From: Rhizobium sp. WSM4643
GTDB lineage: Bacteria > Pseudomonadota > Alphaproteobacteria > Rhizobiales > Rhizobiaceae
Direction of reading: 5' to 3'
Assembly (NCBI RefSeq): GCF_025152745.1
Contig: NZ_CP104040.1
Location: 1,984,001 to 2,048,000, forward strand
Length of the DNA: 64,000 nt
Within the stretch, counting starts at the first letter, position 1. Each line of letters begins with the position of its first letter. A program made the translations under genes and the position numbers. Positions 18,638 through 26,578 of the stretch are shown here, piece after piece. The notes beneath the pieces were generated by a model that saw nothing but the letters and a program-made list of their open reading frames with translations, did no database searches and was not told the origin of the DNA.

Positions 18638-19321
18638 TCAGGACCGGCGTTTGACCACACGCATGTTCATCTCCGAGCGAAGCGCGAAGCCGTGTGTCTT
18701 GTAAAGCGAAATGGCGGATGTGTTCGCCGCATAGGCATGCAGATAGGCCGTGTCGCCGCTGGATGCGATTTCGCTGGCGACGAAACGGAAGAGCAGGGTG
18801 CCGAGGCCGCACCCCTGGAAATCGGGATGGGTGCAAAGCCCGCTGAGCTCGATGAAGCCAGTCTGCCGCATCCGCTGCCCGGCCATCGCCACCAGGCGGC
18901 CCTCGCTTCTGATCCCCCAGAAGCTGCCGAGGCTCTGGGCTCGCAGGGTGAACGGCCCGGGTTTGGTCAGTGTCGCCAAATCAAGCATGTCGGCGGCATC
19001 GGTCTCCGTCAGGGGCTCGATGCGGGGATCTGAAATCCTCTCATGGGGCCGCTCGGCTACCATCTGGACCACCGATGCTTCCGTGACGACGGCAAGACCC
19101 GGTGGAATAGCGATCGGACCTGATTCGACGAGGATCATGCTCTCCGCCCGCGAAGGCAGGTTCTCCAGGGCGTCGAGGCTCTCCGGCGTGTCGTCGGCGG
19201 ACGCCGCGAAGGGGACGATGGACGGGGGGTAGCGCCGCGCGGACTTGCCGCCTTCGGCAAGATCGGTATGGGCGGTCTCCAGCGCGCTCCAGATCGGCCG
19301 GTCGAGAATATGTTTCATCAT
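18638..19321 (-). CDS. GNAT-family N-acetyltransferase
   Basis: A 227-residue protein with a C-terminal GCN5/FR47-type fold: 'SLGSFWGIRSEGRLVAMAGQR', the beta-4/acetyl-CoA loop 'LSGLCTHPDFQGCGLGTLL' (Q-x-x-G-x-G/A) and 'LHAYAANTSAISLYKTHGF'. The acceptor substrate is unknown. Its start overlaps the MarR stop (ATGATGA); AGGAGG serves either the ATG at 19321 or that at 19318. Convergent with the M16 gene. Confidence 0.85.
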   Translation of the reverse strand: MMKHILDRPIWSALETAHTDLAEGGKSARRYPPSIVPFAASADDTPESLDALENLPSRAESMILVESGPIAIPPGLAVVTEASVVQMVAERPHERISDPRIEPLTETDAADMLDLATLTKPGPFTLRAQSLGSFWGIRSEGRLVAMAGQRMRQTGFIELSGLCTHPDFQGCGLGTLLFRFVASEIASSGDTAYLHAYAANTSAISLYKTHGFALRSEMNMRVVKRRS

Positions 19322-19818
19322 GTTTCCTCCTTGACAGGGCTGCGGCGCGCAAGCGGTGCCACCGCAAGCCCGTCCTCGATAGCGGCCAGCTGTTCGAGGA
19401 TCGGTCCATCGAGATCGCCGCAGAGATCGGCAACGGCGGCGGCGATGCGCGGCCAGATCACCTTCTTTGAATGATCGATGAGGTCCTGTCCCTTGTCGGT
19501 CAGCGAGACCAGTCTGCGACGCTGATCATCCGGTGCCGGCTGCATGTCGACGTAACCGAGTTCCAGAAGCTGGCCGATGGTTCGGGTTGCGCCGGGCTGG
19601 GTGATGCCCACCGCCTGCGCAAGCTCGCCGATCGTCAGCGGCCCGGCCCGGTCGATCGCCGCAAGGAACGGATACTGGCCCGCTTGGATGCTCAGACCGG
19701 CCTCGTCGATGACCTGCTGCGTATCGGCCTGCAACCTCTCACCGATGCGCCGCAGCCGGCTGCCCATGCACAGAAACCCAAGCGTTCGGACCACATCCTC
19801 GACCATGCCGATCTCCAT
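19318..19818 (-). CDS. MarR-family transcriptional regulator
   Basis: A 166-residue winged-helix regulator: 'LTIGELAQAVGITQPGATRTIGQLLELGYVDMQPAPDDQRRRLVSLTDKGQ' condensed across residues 61-111 is the MarR DNA-binding wing region. It is co-transcribed and translationally coupled with the acetyltransferase gene. A nested palindrome just upstream is its likely operator. Confidence 0.88.
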   Translation of the reverse strand: MEIGMVEDVVRTLGFLCMGSRLRRIGERLQADTQQVIDEAGLSIQAGQYPFLAAIDRAGPLTIGELAQAVGITQPGATRTIGQLLELGYVDMQPAPDDQRRRLVSLTDKGQDLIDHSKKVIWPRIAAAVADLCGDLDGPILEQLAAIEDGLAVAPLARRSPVKEET

Positions 19819-19827
19819 TTGTATGGG

Positions 19828-19846
19828 ATGTTATATAACATGTTAT
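19828..19846. promoter_or_regulatory. Nested palindromic operator candidate for the MarR-type gene
   Basis: ATGTTATATAACAT (19828-19841) is a perfect 14-bp palindrome and shares bases with a second perfect one, ATAACATGTTAT (19835-19846). The site begins ten bases upstream of the MarR start codon, in an A/T-rich stretch that could also contain the -10 element. Length and symmetry fit a MarR dimer site. Confidence 0.6.
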
Positions 19847-19923
19847 GGATTAAATCGCAATTCTTCTGCGGAAGGGGCCGGCATATGAAGCCGGGGGCAG
19901 GGCGGCACGAACAAGTGCCTCGA

Positions 19924-21090
19924 TCAGCCTCGCCATCTCCTAGCCATCAGCAGCACCACCAGCACACAGCTGAGCAGGCCAAGGGATAATGGCAGGCCCT
20001 GATGTCCGATCAGTTGCATCGCCAGGCCTGTTGCCGGCGAGCCGACGATGCCGCCGATACCCCATACCAAGGCGAAGGCCGCGTTACCGGCGATCAGAGC
20101 TTGGCCGGTGAACCGCTCGCCGAGTTGGATCAGCGACAGGGTGTAGATCCCGAACGAGACTCCGCCCCAGGCGAAAACCAGCGGCCAGATCAGCCAGGTG
20201 GTGAAGACCGGCGGCAGCAGCAGGCAGCCGGTGAGACAAGCCAGGACGCAGAATAGCATCGTCCGCGTCGAGCCGAACCGTTCGGCGATGCGCCCGAGCA
20301 AAATCTGCAGCACGGCATTACCGGCGATGAAGCAGGTGATGAGCGACGCGATGCGCTCTTCGGCGCTGCCGAGCGCTGCGCCATAGACCGCGAACAGGGA
20401 AAGCAGGATCTGCTCGAAGGCGGCAGCCGTGAAAACCGCAAACAACATCAGCGGCGCCAGTGGGAAGAAACCGCCGACCGATGTTGCCTCGCCTTCATCA
20501 GGCATGCCGGGCAGACGAGGGGCGACCGCAAGCACGATCAGGCCGCAGAGGAGGAAGGCCGTTATACCAATCATGAAGGGTGGCCAACCCTCGGCGCCGG
20601 TAAGGCCGAGCGACAGTGGGCCGATGGCGAATCCAGCCGAAACGATCGATGAATAGAGGCCCATGATACGGCCCCGGCGTGGCGCCGGCGTGAGCGAGAT
20701 CAGCCAAGTCTCGCTGATCACGTAAAGCGGATTGGCGAAGAAGCCGAGCAGGAAGCGCAGCAGCATCCAGGCCCATACGTGCTGCATCCAAGCAATTGCA
20801 AACAGGGTGAGGGCGGCCAGGATCGAACACAGGATCGCAAGCCGTCCTCCGCCGGCACGCCGCGAAAGCGCCGGAATGAACGACGCTGATATAATGAAAC
20901 CCAGCGGCGTCATCGCCGCCGACAAGCCGATCAGGCCGGATGTCGTTCCTTGCCGCTCTAGGATGAAACTCAGCAGCGGATAGGTCAGCCCCTGTGCCAC
21001 GGCGAACACCGTGACGGTCGCGATGATACCCGCCATAGCGGCCCAGGGGATCCGATCCCTGCGTGGTGATGTGATGCTTTCGGCAGTCAA
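19924..21090 (-). CDS. MFS transporter (YcaD-like)
   Basis: A 388-residue, about 12-helix membrane transporter. It shows the MFS loop signatures 'FIPALSRRAGGGRLAIL' after helix 2 and 'RFLLGFFANPLYVISETWLISLTPAPRRGRIMG' condensed around helices 4-5. Start is TTG at 21090 with GAGG eight bases upstream. It lies upstream of the MarR/GNAT pair on the same strand with 106 bases between, and may belong to that regulon. Substrate unknown; drug or metabolite export is the usual role. Confidence 0.82.
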   Translation of the reverse strand: MTAESITSPRRDRIPWAAMAGIIATVTVFAVAQGLTYPLLSFILERQGTTSGLIGLSAAMTPLGFIISASFIPALSRRAGGGRLAILCSILAALTLFAIAWMQHVWAWMLLRFLLGFFANPLYVISETWLISLTPAPRRGRIMGLYSSIVSAGFAIGPLSLGLTGAEGWPPFMIGITAFLLCGLIVLAVAPRLPGMPDEGEATSVGGFFPLAPLMLFAVFTAAAFEQILLSLFAVYGAALGSAEERIASLITCFIAGNAVLQILLGRIAERFGSTRTMLFCVLACLTGCLLLPPVFTTWLIWPLVFAWGGVSFGIYTLSLIQLGERFTGQALIAGNAAFALVWGIGGIVGSPATGLAMQLIGHQGLPLSLGLLSCVLVVLLMARRWRG

Positions 21091-21306
21091 GCAGATGTCC
21101 TCGTCAGACCGTATGGTTGAAGGTCCGGGTAAGCCTCAAGGTCAATGAGGATGAATTCTGCAAGGAGGCGGGGAGCGTCGTACTTAAGTTTTTCCAAAAA
21201 GTTCTCAAAAACGTCCAAAGGGACTAAACAGGTCAGCATCAAATTTTGCCCCGACCGCAAGCCATCACCACCAAAATTCCGCCGGACATCATCAGGACCA
21301 TCTGGA

Positions 21307-22218
21307 ATGATCGCTTCACCTTCCTTTCTCGGCTTTCCCGATCTCCTTGCCGATGGGCGTTTGCCCCGTGTGGTGATCTTCGCAGCCGCTCACGGCAGCA
21401 CCTATCCCGGCAAGGACAGCAGCGGCTACGCCCTGGCCGCTCATGCGATCCGCGCTGCGAGCCAGGACGATGCCCCGCTCGTCGAGCACTGGGATTTCGA
21501 TCTCGGAGGGCCGCTGTTCGACGGTGGGCCGGTCTCATGCATCGACGCCGGCGACATCCGGACCACCGTGCACGATAATGCTGGCAACCGGGCCCGGATC
21601 GAGGCGAAGACGCGCGAGGTGCTGGAATTGCCGGCTATCCCGATCCTGCTCGGCGGCGACTGTTCCGTGACCTTTCCCTTCCTCACTGGCTTTGCGGATC
21701 AAGGCCCGGTCTGGGTCCTGCAGATCGACGCCCATATCGACTGGCTCGATGAGGTGCATGGCGAGCGCTACGGCTATTCAAGTCCGATGCGTAGGGCGAG
21801 CGAGATGCCGCATGTCGCCGGCATGGTGCAAGTCGGTCTTCGTAGTGTCGGCAGCGCGCGCGCCACCGACGTCGAGGCGGCTCGGCACTATGGCAGCCGC
21901 TTCGTGACCGCTCGTGAGGTTCACGCTGAGGGCGTCGAAGCTGCCCTCCAGCATATTCCGGAAGGAGCCCAGGTCGTCGTCACCCTCGATTGCGACAGCA
22001 TCGATCCCAGCATCATGCCGGGCGTGGCGGCGCGTACTCCTGGCGGTCTCACCTACACTGAGGTGATCGACCTGATCGCGGGCCTCGGCAGGCGGGCCAG
22101 GATTGCAGGATTCGACCTTGTCGAGCTCTATCCTCCCGCCGACATAGACGGCCTGTCGGCGCTGACCGCCGCGCGCATTCTCGTCAATGCGGTCGGCGCC
22201 ATCGTCCGGCAAGATTGA
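21307..22218 (+). CDS. Arginase/agmatinase-superfamily protein with altered metal motif
   Basis: A 303-residue ureohydrolase-fold protein. The metal motifs are LGGDCSVTF (residues 115-123), DAHIDW (141-146) and LDCDSIDPS (227-235). In the first, the usual metal-binding His of GGDHS is Cys119; the other Asp/His ligands are present. The family hydrolyses arginine, agmatine, guanidinobutyrate, formimidoylglutamate or related compounds to urea or formamide using two Mn ions. The ATG at 21307 is chosen because homology-like sequence begins there. It stands alone, divergent from the MFS gene. Function not assigned. Confidence 0.75.
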   Translation: MIASPSFLGFPDLLADGRLPRVVIFAAAHGSTYPGKDSSGYALAAHAIRAASQDDAPLVEHWDFDLGGPLFDGGPVSCIDAGDIRTTVHDNAGNRARIEAKTREVLELPAIPILLGGDCSVTFPFLTGFADQGPVWVLQIDAHIDWLDEVHGERYGYSSPMRRASEMPHVAGMVQVGLRSVGSARATDVEAARHYGSRFVTAREVHAEGVEAALQHIPEGAQVVVTLDCDSIDPSIMPGVAARTPGGLTYTEVIDLIAGLGRRARIAGFDLVELYPPADIDGLSALTAARILVNAVGAIVRQD

Positions 22219-22271
22219 AACCCTGCTTCCTCTGGCAGCAAGCAGTGCATGGTGCTGTGCATTTTCGCTTC

Positions 22272-22375
22272 CAGAGCAATTCCAGGAAAAGTGCGAAGCG
22301 GTTTTCCATCCGGAATTGCGTAAAAACAAAAAGCCAGAGCGGCCCTGCGCTTCCATCAAAAGCTGAACCGCTCTA
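22272..22375. repeat. Rhizobial intergenic palindromic repeat (RIME-like)
   Basis: Arms AGAGC (22273-22277) and GCTCT (22370-22374) enclose GAAGCGGTTTTCC and GGAATTGCGTAAAAACAAAA, the same landmark order as the copy at 3050-3156. The right end contains the TAG stop codon of plsY, so the element's insertion seems to have fixed the gene's 3' end. Confidence 0.7.
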
Positions 22376-23032
22376 GGCGACCTTGCCCAGACGCGGCTCC
22401 GTCCCAGACAGGAGTCGGCGAATGTTAGCGCGATGTCGTGCAATCACGTAAATGCCGCCTGCGATCACCAGCAGCCGATACGGCAGCGGCTGCTCCAGGC
22501 CGCAGACGAGAGCGATTGCCGTCAACGCCGCCAGCATCGAGCTCAGGGAAACAATCCTGGAGATAGCCAGCGCAACGCCGAAAACCATCACAGCACCTAA
22601 ACCTACGGGCCATGACATCGCCAGCAGCACGCCGAGCCCCGTCGCAACCGACTTGCCGCCCGTAAAGTTGACCCAGACCGAACGGCCATGCCCCAACAAC
22701 ACGGGAAGTCCCGCCAGGCAAACAGCCCAAGGCGCCGAGCTTTGCAGATCAAGCGCCGTCGGTGGCGTGGTTGATGAGACTGTCGAGAACCAGGGATAAA
22801 ACCAGCGGGCAAAGATGACTGCTCCCACACCTTTCAGCACATCGACCAGCAGAACCGCCAATGCGGGCCATTTGCCCAGCGTTCGCAATACATTCGTTGC
22901 TCCGGTGGATTTGGAGCCATGCTCCCGGATATCGATGCCCTTGAGCAGCTTGCCTGCCAGATAGCCCGTGGGTGTGGAACCGAGGAGATAGGCGATCGCC
23001 AATCCAACTGCACCCGCTAACCAGAAAACCAT
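22373..23032 (-). CDS. plsY: Glycerol-3-phosphate acyltransferase PlsY
   Basis: A 219-residue inner-membrane enzyme that acylates glycerol-3-phosphate with acyl-phosphate, the first step of phospholipid synthesis. The three cytosolic PlsY motifs are present: 'GSTPTGYLAGK', 'HGSKSTGATNVLRTLG' and 'GHGRSVWVNFTGGKSVATG'. ATG at 23032 has GAGG at normal spacing; an in-frame GTG lies nine bases upstream. No plsX is nearby, and its stop codon sits in a repeat element. It may be a second copy; that cannot be judged here. Confidence 0.9.
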   Translation of the reverse strand: MVFWLAGAVGLAIAYLLGSTPTGYLAGKLLKGIDIREHGSKSTGATNVLRTLGKWPALAVLLVDVLKGVGAVIFARWFYPWFSTVSSTTPPTALDLQSSAPWAVCLAGLPVLLGHGRSVWVNFTGGKSVATGLGVLLAMSWPVGLGAVMVFGVALAISRIVSLSSMLAALTAIALVCGLEQPLPYRLLVIAGGIYVIARHRANIRRLLSGTEPRLGKVA

Positions 23033-23181
23033 GGGAGTCACCTCGACGCTCTATTTTCAGGCAGTCATTGTTTAGTCGTTACCGCCATCAGCCACTGGAA
23101 CACGATTTATACTGCGCGCACCCTCGATACCACGCGGCCTAAGCGGACGAACAGTTCCATCCAAGCTTTAAAGACTCTAGG

Positions 23182-24699
23182 ATGCGCCCTATGCAGGGGT
23201 CACGCTTTGCCTTTGGTCCGTTTGTGCTTGATCCGGGGGCTGGAACGCTCCTTCGGAACGATGAACCCGTTGCCGTTGGCCATCGCGGGGTAAAGCTGCT
23301 TACAGCACTCGTCGCGCGGCCCGGCGAAATCCTCGGCAAGGCCGAGTTGATGGATGCGGCCTGGCCGGGCAGGATCGTCGAGGAAGGCAACCTCACGGTC
23401 CAGATCGCGCAGCTGCGCAAGCTGCTTGGTCCGGCTACCGATGGCGGTGAATGGATCTCCACGGTGCCGCGCGTCGGCTACCGCTTCATAGGCGCCATCA
23501 ATCAGCTCGGCGGCTTGAAGCGAAAAGCTTTGCCGCTGCCCGACAAACCATCGATATCAGTGCTGCCCTTCCTCAATATCAGCAACGATCCCGAACAGGA
23601 ATCCTTCGCCGATGGGCTGACCGAAGACCTGATCACAGACCTCTCCAGGATACCGGGCCTGTTCGTCATCGCCCGTAACTCGGCCTTCGCCTACAAGGGA
23701 AAGGCGATGGATGTGCGCGAGATCGCCGAGGAGCTTGGCGTGCGCTACCTGCTGCAGGGCAGCGCAAGACGCGTCGAGGCGCGCGTGCGCATCAATGCTC
23801 AGCTGGTCGATGCGGCAAGTGGCGATCATCTATGGGCGGAACGCTTCGATCGCAGCCTGGACGATGTCTTTGCCGTTCAGGACGAGGTGACGGCCAAGAT
23901 CGTCGAGGCGCTGCTCGGCCGGCTGCGCGCACCGCCGCCGCGCAACCGGCCTAAAAATATCGAGGCTTACGATCTCTGCGTGCGGGCGCGCAGGCTGATG
24001 GATGACACGCCGCTTGCGGCGCGGGAAGCGCATCTGATGCTGACGCGCGCGATTTCGCTCGATCCCGACTATGCCGAGGCCTATCGCTGGCTTGCCATGA
24101 ACCACTGGATGGGAGAGGTGCATTCCGCCGGACCAACGCAACCCACCCGAAGCCTTGCTTTGGAGCTGGCGCGCAAGGCCGTCGCGATCGACCCCAATGA
24201 CGCCGGCTGTCGCTGGGTCCTGGCTTATCTGCTCGCCTATGAGCGCAGCTTTGCCGAGGCTGATGCGGGATTCGCCAAGGCGATCGAACTCGACCCGAAC
24301 GAGGCCGACACCTTTGCGGCATTATCCGACATCACGGTCCTGGCTGGGCGGGTCGGGGAGGGCCTTGAGCATATCGCCAAGGCTTTCCGGCTAAACCCGT
24401 TTCCGGCAAGTTGGTACTATCTGGCGCTCGGCCAGGCGCAATATGCCGCCGGCCAATACCAAGCCGCTGTCGAGACGCTGCGCAGCGACGAGACCTATCG
24501 CACGAGCTCACGCCGTTTCCTGGCAGCAAGCCTTGCCCAGCTCGGCCGGCTCGACGAGGCGCGCGCCGAGGTCGAACTGTTCCTCGTCGCCAACCCGCGT
24601 TTTTCAATCCGCCACTGGGCTGCGACCGAGCCATTTCGCGACGCTCGGACGCTTGCGCATTTCATCAATGGCTACCGCAAGGCAGGTCTTCCCGAGTAA
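23182..24699 (+). CDS. Winged-helix / TolB-like / TPR transcriptional regulator (CadC-like DNA-binding domain)
   Basis: A 505-residue cytoplasmic regulator. Residues 5-110 form an OmpR/CadC-type winged helix ending in the typical 'WISTVPRVGYRFIG'. Residues 120-250 match the FlgO/TolB-like segment seen in such proteins ('ISVLPFLNIS...ESFADGLTEDLITDLSRI', 'VRYLLQGSARR'). The rest is a TPR array ('AISLDPDYAEAYRWLAMNHW', 'AIELDPNEADTFAALSDI'). No phosphoreceiver domain or membrane helix is seen, so activity is probably set by protein or ligand binding to the TPRs. Target genes unknown; single-gene unit. Confidence 0.82.
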   Translation: MRPMQGSRFAFGPFVLDPGAGTLLRNDEPVAVGHRGVKLLTALVARPGEILGKAELMDAAWPGRIVEEGNLTVQIAQLRKLLGPATDGGEWISTVPRVGYRFIGAINQLGGLKRKALPLPDKPSISVLPFLNISNDPEQESFADGLTEDLITDLSRIPGLFVIARNSAFAYKGKAMDVREIAEELGVRYLLQGSARRVEARVRINAQLVDAASGDHLWAERFDRSLDDVFAVQDEVTAKIVEALLGRLRAPPPRNRPKNIEAYDLCVRARRLMDDTPLAAREAHLMLTRAISLDPDYAEAYRWLAMNHWMGEVHSAGPTQPTRSLALELARKAVAIDPNDAGCRWVLAYLLAYERSFAEADAGFAKAIELDPNEADTFAALSDITVLAGRVGEGLEHIAKAFRLNPFPASWYYLALGQAQYAAGQYQAAVETLRSDETYRTSSRRFLAASLAQLGRLDEARAEVELFLVANPRFSIRHWAATEPFRDARTLAHFINGYRKAGLPE

Positions 24700-24834
24700 C
24701 ACCGGCGCGTCTCAAAGACGGCCGGCCGGCCGTCTCCCGCGTCATCGATAAAGACCTGTCCGCGAGGCTCTGCATCGTCGCAGAGCCTCCGCGGATATGA
24801 TAGGATCGGGATGCGTTGACCACGGGAGGGGAAA

Positions 24835-25203
24835 ATGCGCCGAGTCCTTCTGTCTCTGATCCTTTGCGCGCAGTCCGCATCGATGTCGGCGGCGTCTGGG
24901 CCTGTCGTCTTCCACACCGCTTCGTTCGGTAGCAGCCGCTCGGTCAGTCTCGGTCTGGCCGGGGGCGGGCCTGCCCGCGATCCCGCCTTTGATTTCGACG
25001 TCGTCATCACACTCTCGGAATTCGACGGTGGCGGGACAGTGATCTATCGGGACGGAGGAAGACACGAGGCGAGCGTGCGCTGCGTTTCGCCCGCCATGGT
25101 GCGGATCAATTCCGCCGACTATACGGTTGACGTGTCGGCGCGGTCGGGAACCGACTGGAAGCATGATCTCTGGGCAGCGCTCTGCGCCGCTCCAGTTTCC
25201 TGA
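24835..25203 (+). CDS. Small exported protein, unknown
   Basis: A 122-residue protein with a signal peptide (LLSLILCAQSASMSAASG) and a mature domain with two late cysteines (VRCVSP; ALCAAPVS) that could form a disulfide. GGGAGGGG lies just before the ATG at 24835. No domain recognised. It is convergent with the DUF411 gene at the edge of the copper island, 31 bases away, but nothing in its sequence suggests metal binding. Confidence 0.65.
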   Translation: MRRVLLSLILCAQSASMSAASGPVVFHTASFGSSRSVSLGLAGGGPARDPAFDFDVVITLSEFDGGGTVIYRDGGRHEASVRCVSPAMVRINSADYTVDVSARSGTDWKHDLWAALCAAPVS

Positions 25204-25234
25204 GCGGCATCTCGGCCTTGATTGACCGAGGGCA

Positions 25235-25696
25235 TCAGGCCTTCCGGGGACGAACCTCCATGAACACGTATGGCGCGCCGGTTCCCGAGGGGACCGCATA
25301 CACCGCATAAGACGCCTGCGGATCGTCGCCCATTCCCAAGGAGCCAGGTGGCATGCCCGGCACGGCCAGCCCTCGGACTGGCGGCCGCTCGTGCAACAGC
25401 CGTTGGACGGCCTCGATCGGCACGTGTCCCTCGAGGTAGTATTTCTCGATGACGGCGGTGTGGCACCCCTGCACCTCGACCGGTACGCCCAACTGCGCCT
25501 TCAGCGCTGCAAGGTCGTCGGTGTCGCGGGCGACAACCGAAAATCCCGCTGCCGCCATTGCCTTCGACCATTCATGGCAGCAGCCGCAGCTGGGATCCTT
25601 GTAGACCGTCATCGTCGCCGGCGCGGCGGCATATGCCCATCTGCCAAAGAACGCCAGGGCGGATGCCGCCATTGCAATGAAGCTTCTCCTGTACAT
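25235..25696 (-). CDS. DUF411 metal-binding protein, exported
   Basis: A 153-residue protein with a signal peptide (SFIAMAASALAFFGRWAYA) followed by the DUF411 hallmark 'VYKDPSCGCCHEWSKAM' and, later, 'GCHTAVIEKYYLEGHVP', giving four Cys and three His residues suited to Cu(I). The ATG at 25696 has GGAG upstream. DUF411 proteins are regularly found beside copper resistance genes, as here, where it is the last gene of a tolC-oxidase-cupredoxin-cusF run. Confidence 0.85.
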   Translation of the reverse strand: MYRRSFIAMAASALAFFGRWAYAAAPATMTVYKDPSCGCCHEWSKAMAAAGFSVVARDTDDLAALKAQLGVPVEVQGCHTAVIEKYYLEGHVPIEAVQRLLHERPPVRGLAVPGMPPGSLGMGDDPQASYAVYAVPSGTGAPYVFMEVRPRKA

Positions 25697-25752
25697 CGTC
25701 TCCACTCCGTGATGTCCTGCCGCCCGGATCGAGGCCGGGCGGCAGGCGCCCA

Positions 25753-26040
25753 CTATTTTACTTCGGTGACGGTCAGCTTGCCATTCACGCGTTCGGCGAC
25801 GAACTCGATGTTCGAGCCTTCCTTCAGTCTTTCCAGCAGGGCCGGGTCTTCGACCCGGAAGACCATCGTCATCGCAGGCATGTCGAGGTTCTTCAGATCC
25901 TCATGCTTGATGGTGACCTTCTTCGCCTTGGTGTCTACCTTGTTGACGACACCCTTGGTGAATTCCTGGGCGAACGCGCCGAAGGCCGCGCTGGCAGAGA
26001 GCAGGGCGGCCAGGCTGATTTTGATCATGGCAGTTTTCAT
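25753..26040 (-). CDS. CusF-like periplasmic copper-binding protein
   Basis: A 95-residue protein with a signal peptide (cleavage near AFAQ) and a small OB-fold domain carrying the CusF Cu(I)/Ag(I) site: 'KVTIKHEDLKNLDMPAMTMVFRV', with the His and two Met ligands in the expected H-x(n)-M-x-x-M-x-M order and a nearby aromatic replaced by Phe. In Cus systems it delivers copper to an RND pump; no cusA/cusB is in this cluster, so here it may feed the oxidase or cupredoxin. Confidence 0.85.
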   Translation of the reverse strand: MKTAMIKISLAALLSASAAFGAFAQEFTKGVVNKVDTKAKKVTIKHEDLKNLDMPAMTMVFRVEDPALLERLKEGSNIEFVAERVNGKLTVTEVK

Positions 26041-26063
26041 GTTCTTGGCTCCTTTTTTGCGGA

Positions 26064-26543
26064 TTATTTCCCAGCGACGGTGACGTCGCCGTGCATGCCG
26101 GCTTCGTAGTGGCCAGGGATCAGGCAGGCGAACTTGAACTCGCCGTCGGTGGTGAACTTCCAGACGATCTCGCCGGATTGACCGGCCGGAAGGCGGATGG
26201 AATTGGCGTCTGCATGTTCCATCTCCGGAAACTTCTCCATGACCTTCTTGTGCTCCAGAATCTTATCTTCCTGATCGAGTACGAATTCGTGGTCGACGGT
26301 TCCGGCATTCTTGATTGCGATCTTGACCGTCTGCCCTTTGCGGACGTTGAACACAGCGGGGGTGAACAGCATTTTCCCGTCGTCGGTTTCCTTCATCGTG
26401 ACGCGGATCGTCTGCGTTGCTTTGGCTTTATCGCCAGGTTCGCCAATGGCCATTTTTTCACCGTGACCGCCAGCGTGATTGCCGGAGGCGAGGGCAGGCG
26501 ATGCGAGGGCGACCAGCGCCAGTGCCAATACACAATTCTTCAT
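26064..26543 (-). CDS. Plastocyanin-like cupredoxin, exported
   Basis: A 159-residue periplasmic protein: signal peptide to about residue 20, a His/Gly linker (GNHAGGHGEKM), then a cupredoxin domain with type 1 copper ligands His (GTVDHEFVL) and Cys-His-Met (FACLIPGHYEAGMHG). Probably an electron carrier or copper chaperone for the multicopper oxidase encoded immediately upstream. Start at 26543 marks the signal peptide. Confidence 0.87.
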   Translation of the reverse strand: MKNCVLALALVALASPALASGNHAGGHGEKMAIGEPGDKAKATQTIRVTMKETDDGKMLFTPAVFNVRKGQTVKIAIKNAGTVDHEFVLDQEDKILEHKKVMEKFPEMEHADANSIRLPAGQSGEIVWKFTTDGEFKFACLIPGHYEAGMHGDVTVAGK

Positions 26544-26578
26544 GCGTAAATCCTTTTTTTGGATGTGGGAGGTTGGCC

